In this document: positions 42,123 to 54,143 of the stretch, piece after piece
Layout of the letters: each line of letters opens with the position of its first letter
Numbering within the stretch: position 1 is the first letter of the stretch
NCBI GenBank assembly: GCA_026214975.1
Contig: CM047805.1
Location: forward strand, 65,511,383-65,575,382
Direction: 5' to 3'
Length of the DNA stretch: 64,000 bases
DNA from: Gentiana macrophylla
Lineage: Eukaryota; Streptophyta; Magnoliopsida; Gentianales; Gentianaceae
Position numbers and translations under genes: made by a program
Notes under the pieces: generated by a model
The model's database searches: none
The model's input: only the letters and a program-made list of their open reading frames with translations
What the model was told of the DNA's origin: nothing

Positions 42123-45100
42123 ATGTCGGCTTTAAATGTCAAGATTGAAAAGTTTACAGGAAGAAACAGTTTTAGTCTGTGACAGATCAAGATGCGTGGT
42201 TTGATGAACCAACAGGGATTATGAGGTCCTCTGTCAAAATCAACAGAAGGAAGTACAGTTGTGAGAGACAGTCCAGAGGAGAAAGCATATTTAACAATTA
42301 TGTTGTGCTTGTCAGATGATATTATCACATAGGTTGCTGAAGAGGACACATCAGAGAAGCTGTGGTCCAAGCTAGAGAATTTGTACATGACAAAGTCTCT
42401 AACCAACAAGTTGTTATTGAAGCAACGTCTGTTCAGTTTAAGGATGCATGAAGGCACTCAACTGAGGGATCATCCAGATCAGTTGAACACAATATTGCTT
42501 GATCTAAGGATATTTATGTAAATATTGAAGACGAGGATGCAACATTGATCCTACTTGTTTCATTTCCTAGATCATATGAGAACTTTGTGTAGTCCTTTAT
42601 TGTTGGAAAGGACTCAGTGTCATTGGAGGATGTGAGATCATAACTTCATGCTCGATATCTATGCCATAAGGCATCTGGCGGTACAAACAATCAGTCTGCT
42701 GGGTTGGTGGCCAGTGGAGGCAATAAGGGATCAAGAAATTCTGGAAAGATGAAATCCAAGAAGAATTTCAAGGGACCCAAGGCTAAGAATGTCTCTAATT
42801 ACTGAAAGGAGCAGGGGCATTGGAAAAATGAATTTCCAAAAAGGAAAAAGCAGCATGGTACAGTTGCTTTGGCAGAACAAGAAACCAATTCTGAAGAAGA
42901 TCTGGCCTTAACAATTTTAGAATCAGGAGGGCACAGGGATGTGTGGATTCTGGACACTTGGGCATCTTATCATGTGTGCCCTAATAGGGAGTGGTTTTCA
43001 ACTTATGAGCAGGTGGATGGAGGCCATATTGCTATGTCCAACTACAAGGTCTGCAAAATAGTTGGGATTGGATCAATCTAGCTGAGGACACATGATGGTA
43101 AATTCTGCACACTGAAGGAGGTTAGGCATGTTCCACAAATGACCAAGAATTTGATATCACTTAGTCTTTTAGACATCAAAGGGTTCAAGTTCAGGGGTGA
43201 AGGTGGAGTGGTGAATGTCTATAAGGATATAGCTGTGATTATGAAGGGTATCAGGCAGGGGACATTGAACATACTACAAGGGTCTACTGTATCAGGTTCT
43301 GCTGCTACCAATCACAGCTGACTAAGTTGTGGCATATGAGATTGGGTCATATGGGTGAAAGAGGGATGCGAATCTGTCTAAGTCTGATCTACTTGGGGGA
43401 CATAGTCAAGGATTGTGAATTTTGTGAACACTGTGTGTTTGGGAAGCTACATAGAAGCCAGTTCACAAAAGCAATTCACATCACTAAAGGGACACTTGAT
43501 TATGTTCATTCTGATTATTGGGGACCTTCAAGGGTGGAGTCATTAGGTGGTCACATGTATTTTGTGTATTTTATAGATGATTATTCAAGGATGGTTTGGG
43601 TAATTATGATGAAGCACAAGAGTGAAGCATTCAAGCACTTTAAGTAGTGGAAGGCATTGGTTGAGAATCAGAATAGGAAGAAGATCAAGAGACTTAGAAC
43701 TTACAATGGACTGGAATTCTGTTGGTCTGGGTTTGATGAATTCTGCAAGAATGAAGCCATTTCTAGGAACCATACTGTAAGAGACACTCAACAGCAGAAT
43801 GGTGTTGTAGAAAGGATGAATCAAACTCTTCCGGGGAGAGCAAGGTGCATGATCTCTAATTATGGTCTGGCAAGAAGTTTTTGGGTAGAGGCTGTTAGCA
43901 CATAATGCTACTTAATCAACAGGGGGCCTCACACTAGGATCAAGCTCAAAACACCACTTGAGGTGTGGTCAAGAAAGTCAGCAGACTACTCTGGTTTAAG
44001 GGTTTTTGGAAGCACAGTCTACTATCATGTCAGTGAAGGTAAACAGGAACCTAGGGCCAAGAAGGAAGTGTTTGTTGGATAAGCAGATGGAGTTAAAGGG
44101 CATAGAATATGGTCATCCGCTGAAAATAGGGTTTTACTCAGTAGAAATGTAGTCTTTGATGAAAACTCTATGCTTAACTCATCTGTGAGAGCCACATCTG
44201 AATATGAAATTGGATCTGAAACTGAGTAGGTTGACAAACAGGTGGAGCTTCAAGTGGAATCTGCTGAAATGAAAGAATCAACAGAGGATGGTCAACACTT
44301 AGAAGATCCAGAATAGGATCCAAACCAGTCTGCTGGACAAGAGTCAGTAGACTCTCAAACATTTAATGTTGGTCAGCATGGTATAACTCTCAGCAGGATT
44401 AGAAGGACCAATATTGGACCACTCATAAGGTATGGGTTTGAGGAGGATATGGTTGGATATGCACTTCCGGTAGCTAAAGAAGTGGATGGTTTTAAACCAA
44501 ACACTTATAGGGAAGCTGTGACATGTTTAGAGGCATCTCAATGGCTTGCTTCCATAGGAGAAAAAATGGAGTCACTTCAGAAGAATGAAACATGGGATCT
44601 AGTCAAACAACCACATGATAGAAGGGTGGTCAGCTGCAAATGGATCTTCAAGAAAAGGGAAGGAATGACATCTGCTGAGGGCATCAGATATAAGACACGT
44701 TTGGTTGCAGAATGGTTCAGTCAGAAAGATGGAGTAGACTATGAATAGATATTTTCTCCAGTGGTTAGACAAACTTCCATCAGGGTGTAGTTAACAATAG
44801 TGGCACATCAAAATCTTAAGCTTGAGCAATTAGATATAAAGACTGATTTTCTACATGGAGATGTAGATAATGATATATATATATATATGACTCAGCCAGA
44901 GGGTTTCCAAGTTCCTGGCAAGGAAGGGTTTGTTTGTAAGTTGAAGAAGTCCTTATATGGACTTAAGCAGGCTCCAAGGCAGTGGGATAAGAAGTTTGAC
45001 AATTATATGATTCAACTGGGCTATTGCAGGAGTCCATATGATTTTTGTGTTTATCATAACAAGTTGAAGAATGGTTCATCCATCTATCTGGTTATGTATG

Positions 45101-46052
45101 TGGATGATATATTGATAGCTGATGTGAACAATTCTGATATTTAGATCTGAAGAATCTACTGAATGCTGAATTTGAGATGAAGGATTTGGGGAATGCAAAG
45201 AAAATTTTGGGGATGGAGATCTAGAGAGATAGGAGGCATGGGAAGTTGTGCTTGTGTCATCAGGGGTATACTGAAAATGTATTATCCAAGTTTGGCATGT
45301 CAGCAGCCAAACCTATAGATACTCCAGTAGCACCAAATCTACATTTGTCTGCCGTGTTTCCTCCACAGTCAGCGGAAGAGGAAGAATAAATGTCAAGAGT
45401 TCCATATGCTAGTGCAGTGGGCAGTTTATTGTATGCCATGGTCGGTACTAGGCCTGATTTGGCTCAGGCTGTCAGTGTTGTCAGCAAGTTTATTGTTCAA
45501 ACTGGAAAGGAACATTGGAATGCAGTGAAGTGGATATTTAGCTACCGTAGGGGTATATCCGATAGACTCATTTATGGTGTTGGTACTCAATATTTTGTCA
45601 CATGGTTCTATGATTCTGATTATGCTGCTGATGTGGACAGCAGGAGATCTATGACTGTATATGTGTTTACTTTGGGTGGTTCTGGGGTAAGTTGGAAGAA
45701 AACTTTACAGGGTATAGTGACAGTATCTACTACTGAAGCAGAATACATGGCACTGACAGAAGCAGCAAATGAGGCAATCTGGTTAAAGGGACTAGTCAAT
45801 GATTTGAGTCTGCATCAAGATCTTGCTAGGGTGTATTGTGATAGTATAAGTGGAATATGTTTGGCCAAGGTTTAGGTTCATTATGAGAGAACCGAGCACA
45901 TTGATGTTAGGTACCGTTTTCTGAGAAATGAGAGAAGGGTTAAAGTGGAGAAGATCAGCACTGATGTAAATCCTGTTGATATGTTCACTAAACCAGTTCC
46001 AAGGGGCAAGTTGCAGTTATGTCTGGACTTGCTAAATATCCAATGTTGTTAA
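42123..46052 (+). pseudogene. gag-pol: Tork-1 gag-pol (broken)
   Basis: The start MSALNVKIEKFTGRN at 42123 matches Tork-2. Gag (to about 42850) ends in a zinc knuckle that has lost Cys residues (KEQGHWKNEFPK). Protease has DTW in place of DTG (about 42953-42961). The pre-integrase motif LWHMRLGHMG and CEHCVFGKLH (43327-43455) are intact. The integrase core keeps the first Asp (HSDYWGPS), has Tyr for the second (LRTYNGLEF, about 43702) and keeps Glu (NGVVERMN). RT has DIYIYMTQPEGF with a TA-repeat insertion and the catalytic YVDDILIA. RNase H shows YDSDYAAD and TTEAEYMAL, and the protein ends NIQCC at 46052. More than ten stops or frameshifts occur. Confidence 0.9.
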
Positions 46053-46181
46053 TCTGAATCTAGGAATACTCAGCTTAAGGTGGGGGTCTGCTGAGGCATT
46101 CAAATCTGAAGACAAAGAGGAATCTGGCACTTGGTTGTGCATCTGGTCAGTTTGCATGAATTTGAAGTCAATGTGGAGATT

Positions 46182-46634
46182 TGTAATGGAGACTTAAACT
46201 ATGCTGCTGAAGTCTGGAGTGAAAGCTATTGTCTAGTGTTTGTTTGGGGCAGCAGTAGAGTTGATCATCCTGCTGAAGCTGTGTCTGCTGATTAATAGCA
46301 GAGTGAAGTATGCTGGTTAACGGAAGAGTGGAGTCTGGTGAAGTATGGTTTTAGTATCTGGTGAAGTTACTTCTGGGGTATTTCAGTCATTTACTAGGTT
46401 GACTGCTTAGTTGGTTAGGGTTTGATTCCAAAGGCTATAAATACCATCTATAATTGCATATGACTCATAACTTTCTCATGGAAATAAAATATGCCTCTTT
46501 TATCCGTGGAGTAGTCAGCACATTGCCGGAAACCACGTTAAATTTGTGTTCTTCTTGATTCTGTGTTTATTTAATTGTTAGTTGTTTATCTTTACTCACA
46601 ATCACCATCACTTCTTGATCGATACGTAACAACA
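46182..46634 (+). repeat. Tork-1 3' LTR (453 bp)
   Basis: TGTAATGGAG to GTAACAACA. The TATA box (CTATAAATAC) is at 46434-46443. The conserved stem-loop block has arms at 46505-46509 and 46533-46537. Sequence 46053-46181 before it is non-coding, with a GGTGGGGG tract at about 46079-46086. Confidence 0.94.
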
Positions 46635-46756
46635 TATTCGGTACAATAAAGTCTTAAAGACAGAATTCCACTCGCCTATGTCTAAATAAGTTTTCGTGTT
46701 ACTTTTGCTTTAAGTATTTATTTTGTTCAATCAGTATACATGATAAAATTGCTTCT

Positions 46757-47312
46757 TGTTAGTTAAGTGACTTGATCTCTAGACCGATGATAAACTGGAG
46801 GAACTGAGCTGAGAATGATGGTCAGCTGAGTAAGGGTATTTAGTTATGTGAAAGTCAGTTGGTGAAGTGCAATTTAGTTTCTTTTGAAGTCGGCTGGCAG
46901 TTTTGTTTGTTGAGGTTTACTACATACAACTGAGTTCTACATCTTTGCTGATTGGTTACAAGTTTGGGAAAGTCTGTTTAAGTTGAGTTCAATCTGGTGT
47001 ATAAAAGCTGAAGCTGAGGTCCACATCTGGGGTATTTATGACAGTTCAGACAAAGATCCTCTGGTGGTTAGGGTTTAGAGCGTTGTGCCTATAAATATCA
47101 ATGTTGTAATCAATGCAGTGTGTGTGAAAATATTTGTAACCTTGTGCATAGTAAAAAATCTTCTTTTCTATCCGTAGAGTAGCCTGCACAACGCCGGAAA
47201 CTACGTTAAATCTTTGTGTTCGCGTGTTTTATCGATTTCCTTCATACTTTATGTTTGAGTTGGTTCTATATTATCTTTCATAGATTGGAAGCTTCTCACC
47301 TTTGTTTTAACA
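46757..47312 (+). repeat. Tork-2 5' LTR (about 556 bp)
   Basis: TGTTAGTTAAGTGAC to TTTTAACA. The TATA box (CCTATAAATA) is at 47088-47097. The stem-loop block has arms CGTAG (47173-47177) and CTACG (47201-47205). The left boundary is inferred from the TG start, since the partner LTR is outside the window. Confidence 0.8.
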
Positions 47313-47315
47313 AAC

Positions 47316-47327
47316 TGGTATTGGAGC
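47316..47327 (+). other. Tork-2 primer binding site
   Basis: TGGTATTGGAGC, iMet type with two changes, three bases after the LTR end. Confidence 0.85.
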
Positions 47328-47438
47328 GTTGGTTCGTGGGCTCAGAGAATTTGCAGGTTGAACGGAGTTGATCTTCACCAAGACCGGTGACCGGTGCTAG
47401 GATTCTATGATCAAAAGGTCTGTTCTTTAGTAAGAAGG

Positions 47439-48105
47439 ATGTCGGCAATGAATGTAAAGATTGATAAATTTACAGGGAGGAACATTTTCAGTTTGTGGCA
47501 AATCAAGATGCAGGTCTTGTTAAAGCAACAAGGATTGTGGACTTCTTTATCTAATAAAGTGGCCCAATGCAACATATTATGCTATTCGGGAGGAGAAAGC
47601 ACATTCAACTATCATGTTGTGCTTGTATAATGATGTTATCATGGAGGTTGCTGAGGAAGACATATCAGCCAACTTATTGTCAAAGCTTGACCGCCTATAT
47701 ATTACTAAGTCATTGACCAACAAGTTGCTGCTGAAGTAGAGGCTATTTGGCCTAAGAATGCATGAGGAGGCTCAGCTGAAAGATCACCTTGATCAGCTAA
47801 ACACGATATTACTTGATCTCTAGAATATTGAAGCTAAGATTGAGGATGAGGATGCTGCTTTGATTTTACTGGTTTTATTACCAGCTTCTTATGAGAAATT
47901 TGTGCAGTCCTTCATAGTTGGGAAGGATACAGTGACTTTAGAGGATGAAAGGTCATCCTTGCATGCCATGGAGCTGAGAGACATAAGCGCGAAAAGGGGC
48001 ACAGTCAGTTCTTTGACTGGACATGATCGATGCTTGAGTGGAAATGGGCATGGACTGCAGTCAGGGAAGAAGAACTCCAAAGGTCCTAAGTTTACAGATA
48101 TTTAC
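47439..48105 (+). pseudogene. gag: Tork-2 gag, first part (broken)
   Basis: MSAMNVKIDKFTGRNIFSLWQIKM at the start is the N-terminus of Tork gag. After about 60 residues the frame breaks, and 47630-47850 is readable only in pieces. A clean stretch (47860-48100) carries LPASYEKFVQSFIVGKD and a Ser/Gly-rich linker, then meets the solo LTR at 48106. The remainder resumes at 49812. Confidence 0.85.
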
Positions 48106-49811
48106 TGTTGGTCCCTTGGAAAGGCTAACACAAGTTTAGAGGGGGGGTGAATAAACCTGTCACCAAAAGCTTTCCCAAAAACAGAAAGTACCCCAGGAAC
48201 TGAGTTTCTCCGTAAATCAAACTGAACTATCAAACCGATGTACAATGTGGCTCAATTTAGTCTTGTTCCAACCCTTTAATCCTGTGTAGGAGTTAGTAAA
48301 TTCAGTCTTAGCTAATGCTAGAACTGTATTAACTTGCAGCGGATAAGATCAAGCCTTTTGTGCAATAGATGTGTCAATAAAGATCTAAGTCTCCTATGTA
48401 TCAATTCTGTGTTGACTCAGTGTCTAAAGTTTGCTGAGTGAAGTGATGAAATGACTATGCAATAAATAAAGTAATCACATCACAAATGTAAATACGTAAA
48501 GTAAATCAACACAGAGTTTGTTTACGGAAGTTCCGGGTGGTGTAATCCCGTACGTCTCCCATTCTCCTGTGGTGTAGGAAGTATCACTAGAATCTTGAGA
48601 TAACTGTTACAAAATCCTAGTCTAATGACAGTCCTTCACGACACCCTAGTTTCACTGTCTACACATAATGAAGAAAGGTGTGATTGCTTCCTTCACACTG
48701 CACACTGATCCTTCGGAGGTGGAATGACTCATTCACCAGCTCACCACTAACACAAACACAGTCCGTAGACTGTACCAACAACTGTGGCAACCAAGTTGCA
48801 ACCGTATGAGGAAAGGTGGAGTTGCTCTTCTCGAACTATGCACAGCCAACCCTTTTTCACAAAGGTTAGGTTTAGAATTAATCAAAAGATTAATTCCGTG
48901 AGCTGTCTGATTCCTTCTGGATATGATGTTGCAGCACCAAGATGCCTTCTTCCTCCTTAATGGGTTACTGGATCTTTCTTTTTAATCTTCAAGGCAATTC
49001 CGTTGGCTTCCCCTTTTCTAGGTATGAAATCTGATTTCCTGGATCTGGATTTTTAGATATATGCTTTTTAAAACCTTTTCAGATAATTATTTTACAAACA
49101 CTTCCTTCTGTGTATTTATAGGGAAGATGTAACGGTCAAATAAATTTTATAACCATTACATCTGTCGTTTAGTCAACATTCATATGTACGACCTTTTGTC
49201 ATTTTGTTATTTCAAATTCAACAAGGCCTTAACTCAGTTTTCTACTCTTCTTCAAAACTGAGTACCTCATATACTTGACATCTGACTTTAATTGACTAAG
49301 TTAGGGTACACCATTCAGTTTCTTCTTTTCTTGGTAACTGATAATCTTTGTCCTTAAGATTATTCAGCTTTACATGATCTATAGTTCAGTTGCAGGTCAC
49401 CACATCCTTGCCTGAATCCTGACTTATAGTCACGACTTAATCAGCATCTAACTGAGTTTGCCACCTCAGTTCTTCAGTCTTCAATAACTGAGTCTGTGTT
49501 CCTCAGCGAACTTATCTTCTTCAGTTCTTTTATAACTGAGTTTGATCCCTCAGTTCTTCAAATGTATACTCAGTTTGCTTGCTGTGACTCAGCTGTTCGC
49601 CTAGTTCCTATCTATTACAATGCTTGTCTGAAACAACCTATACAAAGTTCAGACTCTAGATAGAACTTATACATTTTTCTCTAAACTATTTCTTGCTTCT
49701 TCTTTCATTATGCACTATAACAGTTAGCTATGACTTCATCATCATGGGTTGTAAGTGATCTCACTAAGTACGTGACAAATCATCATCAAAACACAGATAT
49801 TATTTCCAACA
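48106..49811 (-). repeat. Solo Sirevirus-type LTR (1706 bp)
   Basis: In reverse complement it runs from TGTTGGAAATAATATCTG to CCAAGGGACCAACA. TTTAC flanks both ends exactly (48101-48105 and 49812-49816). The TATA box (minus CTATAAATA) lies at about 49112-49120. A GAGGGGGGGTGAATA block near 48139-48153 matches the place of the C-tract hairpin in the Sire LTRs. ACTCAGTT/AACTGAGT words are frequent at 49220-49600. There are no internal genes; it probably arose by LTR-LTR recombination of a full element. Confidence 0.93.
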
Positions 49812-50538
49812 TTTACAGTTACTATAAGGAGGAGGGACATTGGAAGTCCAATTGTCCAAAGAGGTGGAAACAACATGAGAATAGTTCTGGCACATCTGTT
49901 GTGGCAGTTGAGCATGATTCGGAAGAGAACATGGTTCTAGTAGTAGGAGAATCAGTACATCATACTGATTTATGGATTCTAGACTCTAGGGCATCCTTCA
50001 ATATTTGGCCTCATAGAGAGTAGTTCTCAAGTTATCAGCAGATAGATGGTGGTCATATATCTATGGCAAACATCAACGTCTACAAGGTAGTTAGGATTGG
50101 CTCAGTTTAGTTGAGGACAGAGGATGGAAGATTCTGTACACTGAGTGAAGTTAGACATGTTCCACGGATGAACAAGAACTTGGTATCTCTCAGTCTTTTA
50201 GACAGCAGTGGGTTCGATTACAAGGGTGAAGGTGGAGTTATGAGTGTCTATAAAAACTCAGTTGTGGTTCATAGGGGAATCAATAATGGCACCTTGTACA
50301 TACTACAAAGGTCTGCTGTTGCTGGGTCAGCTAATGTAGCATCTGCTGAGATTCATCAGTCACAGCTAGCAAAACTATGGCATATGAGACTAGGTCACAT
50401 GGGTGAAAAGGGGATGCAGGTTCTTTCTCAGAATGTTCTTCTTGGGGGATGTAAGGTCAAGCATCTAGACTTTTGTGAGCACTGTGTGTTTGGGAAGCTT
50501 CATAGGGGCATGGTCTCAAAAAGGGTACACAACACAAT
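49812..50538 (+). pseudogene. gag-pol: Tork-2 end of gag, protease, integrase zinc region (broken)
   Basis: It opens in the zinc knuckle (YYKEEGHWKSNCPKR), whose first cysteines are lost. The protease active site reads LDSRAS instead of LDSGAS, followed by stops at about 50022 and 50108. VRHVPRMNKNLVSLSLLD and the pre-integrase LWHMRLGHMG, CEHCVFGKLHR are well preserved (50111-50520). Sire-2 interrupts at 50539 just after VHNT, and the integrase core continues at 61570. Confidence 0.9.
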
Positions 50539-51948
50539 TGTTGGTCCCAGAGAAGGGTGAAACTATATTCAGAGGGGGGGTGAATGACTATAGTGGAGTT
50601 TCAAAAACTTTTCTTTTATTTAAAAGCTTTTGGGCAGCGGATAAGTCCCTTCTTACTATGTTGTTTTCAAATCTGTTTAGACAATCACAAATATAAGTTA
50701 TGATGTAGGCAAATTAAATAAATGCTGTAAAGTAAATTGCAGAAATTAAATTGACACAAGGCTTATAGTGGTTCAGGGTGGTGTAATCCCTTAATCCACT
50801 CTTCTCCTGTGATGATCGGAGGAATTCACTATTGTTTTCACAGATACAATAGTATGATTGTCCTTGGCTTCCCAAGCTTCACAATCTACAAGACTATCTC
50901 TCCTTGACTGCGCAATGACTTGATGATTGATCTTCCCTTTTTTGCTCCTTAAGATCAAAATCCTTCAACAGCTATCACAAATTCAACTCCTTCTCAGATT
51001 GCCTCATGATTCAGTTGCTTCAGTTTGATATGAATGTGATTCACACACTTTCTTGATCAATCTTAGTTCTGAGTATGACTTTGCAGCTCTGATATTTGAG
51101 TTGATCACTATATGTATCCTTGTAAGTTCAGAGAGAAGGCTTTTCAAATTGACAGAGTTTCTGCTTTTTTTCTTTTTGAATCGTTGTCTTCTTTTTCTGT
51201 CAATGCCTTCTATTTATAGCCTTGAATAACCTTGGTTTTGAAATTCCTTCCGTTGGCTATATTAATGAGGGAATAATCCTTGATTTTATTCTTGATTCCC
51301 CCTTAATTACATTCTCCTTGGTCTCAGTGATCGGATTCTTTTTTCAAACGTATAGCAGAAAATCCGTCCTTGATTGATCCTCTATTGATTGTGCATTTAA
51401 TGCATGATCTTCTGTATCTTCAACATATATCAAATCTGATCTGGTAAGTGTTACTTCGCCGTTTTCAGAACGGTTGAGTGAGCCTTGTGACTTAGCCGTT
51501 AGTTCTTTCTTTGTTGTTTTGTTTTTACTTTGCCGAAAGTCAGTTTACTCAGCCGATTCACTGTTTTCTTCTTTGTTTTAGTTTCAGGAGAATCTTTATA
51601 CTTCACTGATCCTTGATTTGGGTGAGACCAGTGTACACCATATTTGAATATTGAGTTTCATCACTTGAAACATAACTTAGACTTATCCAAGGTCATCACA
51701 GACTTCCTTGGTTATAAGTCAGACCATAATGTCTTCATTGCTTCTCTACTGGTGCTTGGCTGGCTTCACTTTGCCGATTATCTGTTTTTGCTTTGCCGTC
51801 CTACCAACTAGTACAATACTTGTCTGACTCAACTTATACAACATGCCAGACTCTAAGTAAAGACTTATACAGAGAATTCTAACTTATTTCAGGCTTGCTA
51901 TAACAGCTAGTATGGCCATCATCAAAACATAATAAAATGTTCCTAACA
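50539..51948 (-). repeat. Sire-2 3' LTR (1410 bp)
   Basis: Reverse complement of the Sire LTR: starts TGTTAGGAACATTTTATTATG at 51948, ends GGGACCAACA at 50539. The TATA box (minus CTATAAATAG) is at about 51210-51219. The inverted repeat near the C-tract is partly mutated on one arm (50566-50575). Confidence 0.96.
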
Positions 51949-51965
51949 ATTTCCCCATTTTTGAT
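51949..51965 (-). other. Sire-2 polypurine tract
   Basis: Minus strand CAAAAATGGGGAAAT directly before the 3' LTR. It differs by a G-to-T change from Sire-1. Sequence 51966-52136 is non-coding and closely matches Sire-1 10340-10484. Confidence 0.88.
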
Positions 51966-52136
51966 GATTCCAAAACCCTCATAAGCCTGAACATAAGTAA
52001 TCAAAAAATTTCATAATAAACAAAGAATAAAAACTCAACAATTTTATTCATCCATCACAGGGCAATATGATATTGTATCTTTTTATTTAAACAACAAAGG
52101 CAACAGAATTAAGCAACAGGTAACTGGTTTACTTCT

Positions 52137-54143
52137 TCATTTCTTCAAACCTGATGCTTTGCCTTTGCTGTCCTTTTCCTTTCCACTGGAGCTCTCAGGC
52201 TTTGAGTTTCCTTCCCCCTTTGTGGCAGCATCAAAATGTGCTTCAAGGTCTGCAATTGCTGCTTCAGACCCAGGGAGAGGGCCATACTTTTTTTTCAGTA
52301 TTTTGTTGTTGGCCTCACCAAATTTGATTAGAAAGTCCAGCTGCTTGCCAGAATGCTCCATTATCTCATCCAGATACTAAATTTGTTGAGTGTGAGCATT
52401 TAGAGTGTCTACAAATGGTTTGAGATTATTGTCAGTTGTTTCAGCAAGGAACTCAAGATTGGTTTGGACATGATGAGGGATGAGTTGCTGTAAGTTGCAA
52501 AGTAAATTTCCTTGTCTCTCCATGACCTCATCTTGGATTTTGATATGGCTGATGAGAGCCTCAATCTTGTGATTGAAGGAGGTTGCTTCACTCCTTAAGG
52601 CATTCTTCAGGCTTTGCCTGCTGTAATATTGCCTTTCCATGTCCACAATGAGGGGTTGAATGTCCAGATTGAAGACTCTCTCTGGATCAATTTCTTCTGG
52701 TGCCACATGGACATCCTCTTCATCCCCATCAGTTTCATCCTCAGCATCTTTATCTTGCTTCTTCTCATTTTCCACTTCAATTTCTTCTTTTTCTTCTTCT
52801 TCCTCTTCCTTCTCATTTTGTGCTTCTTTTTCTTTTTCTTCCATCTGTTCTTGTTGAGTGTGGACTGCTTCATCTACCACTGTTCCCCCTTGTGCAATTG
52901 TGGGGGAGTTGACAAGTTCGGCTGAGTGAGCTTTATCAGCTGGCTCACTTAGCTGGTTGTCAACTTTGCCTGTGCTTTTGAAAAGCACTTCTTGGAGAGT
53001 CAGTTCATCATCAAAAATCCCCAAATCTTCTTGAATTGCTTCAAGATTTCCTTCTTACGAACGTCATCCTCCTCGACTCATCCACTTCCTCATGTATCTC
53101 CTCTCTCCTCTTGGATGAAGTGATTCTATATCCTTCTTCACCTTCCTCTAGGTAGGTGATTTCCTCTTGTTGCTTTTTTTTTCTTTTGCTTCGTGTCATC
53201 ACCGATTGTCACAGAGTCAATTAAGTTCTTTGGTTCCAGCAGAGAGATGTTTTCATACGCTGCCTGCAGGATCCAGTTCTTCGCCCCACTCGATCTATCG
53301 CCTTCAGTCGCTTTCTTTGCTCCCGGCTATGGGTTTGGGCTTCATGGAAGCCTTGATGTAAGTGAACATCGTCTTTGACTTGTGTGGGACTGCAGATTTA
53401 TGGGTTTCACATTCAATGCATTGAACAGTGTCAAGAGGGAACCCGTATGATTTATTTTCCCGTAAATCACCTTTCTTCGCAAACCCTTGTTTGGTGCCGT
53501 AATTGAAAGGTCAAATTCCTTTTTGTATCCGATCCTTTAGTCTATTGAATACAAAAGTTGCCCGATCGAATTTGATGCGTTCAGTAGATGATGGCCATCA
53601 ATCTGATCCGAACCTCATCCAGTTTTCCATGGATCCTTTTTCGCCTTCGATATTCTTGGTGATGATCGGTGCAAACTCGGCAAACGGAAGTTTGAGTGTT
53701 GATCTAGGTAGATTGTATGTTTTGCTGTTTTTCCTTGGATTTTTGGCTATCTCAGCCCAGAATTTTGTGATGTCAGTCTGCACAAACTTGACATTGTCCG
53801 GGCCTATCATTGGTAATGGTAGGAACCTATTGAGAAGTCCAGGCGTTATGACTATCTCTTTCCCAAAAATTGAACTTTTTATGCAGTCGACCTCAGTTTT
53901 CTTTGTGCTGGGCACAAACATGGCATTTTTCCAGAATGCGATCAAGTTTTCATAGCAGATTCCCGTAATTGAGGGATTTAGAAAAGTCATCAGCCCTAAA
54001 TTTGAACAACAATCAACCAAGCGTTGAGCTTTTGCATCATTATCACAAAACGATAGATAGTGTTCAGGTTTGAAAAACGAACCAGTGATGATTAATTTTT
54101 CATAGTATTTTTCAGTGGGAGAAATTTTGGAAGATGAAGCCAT
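52137..54143 (-). pseudogene. Sire-2 ORF3: extra protein of the env-like position (broken)
   Basis: The start MASSSK at 54143 aligns with Sire-1 ORF3. The N-terminal domain (54143-53600) shares the layout TGSFF..EHYL, TFLNPSIT, CYENLIAFWK and FWAEIAK, but many residues differ. After a frameshift at about 53600 the protein can be followed through a Lys-rich segment (about 53190-53160), then an open stretch (53024-52377) with a strongly acidic Glu/Asp tract and a coiled-coil-like end, then, after one stop at 52379-52377, a Ser/Lys-rich tail ending GLKK at 52137. The tail has no counterpart I can recognise in Sire-1. No signal peptide or membrane helix is evident. Function unknown. Confidence 0.7.

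Larger units (their letters stand above)
41618..46634 (+). mobile_element. Tork-1: complete Tork-lineage Copia element
   Basis: LTRs at 41618-41997 and 46182-46634 enclose a gag-pol polyprotein. TATTC flanks both ends exactly (41613-41617 and 46635-46639). The length is 5,017 bp, usual for Tork elements. The coding region has many stops. The 5' LTR has lost its TATA region, so this copy could not be transcribed from its own promoter. Confidence 0.96.

Noticed and set aside
50539..51948. Small open frames inside the Sire LTRs
   Set aside because: They occur in all LTR copies only as short, changing frames and lie in regulatory sequence.
52614..52925. Phe/Ser-rich open frames on the + strand, resembling membrane proteins
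   Set aside because: They are the complement of the Glu/Lys-coding acidic tract in Sire-2 ORF3. The hydrophobic look comes from GAA/GAG read in reverse.
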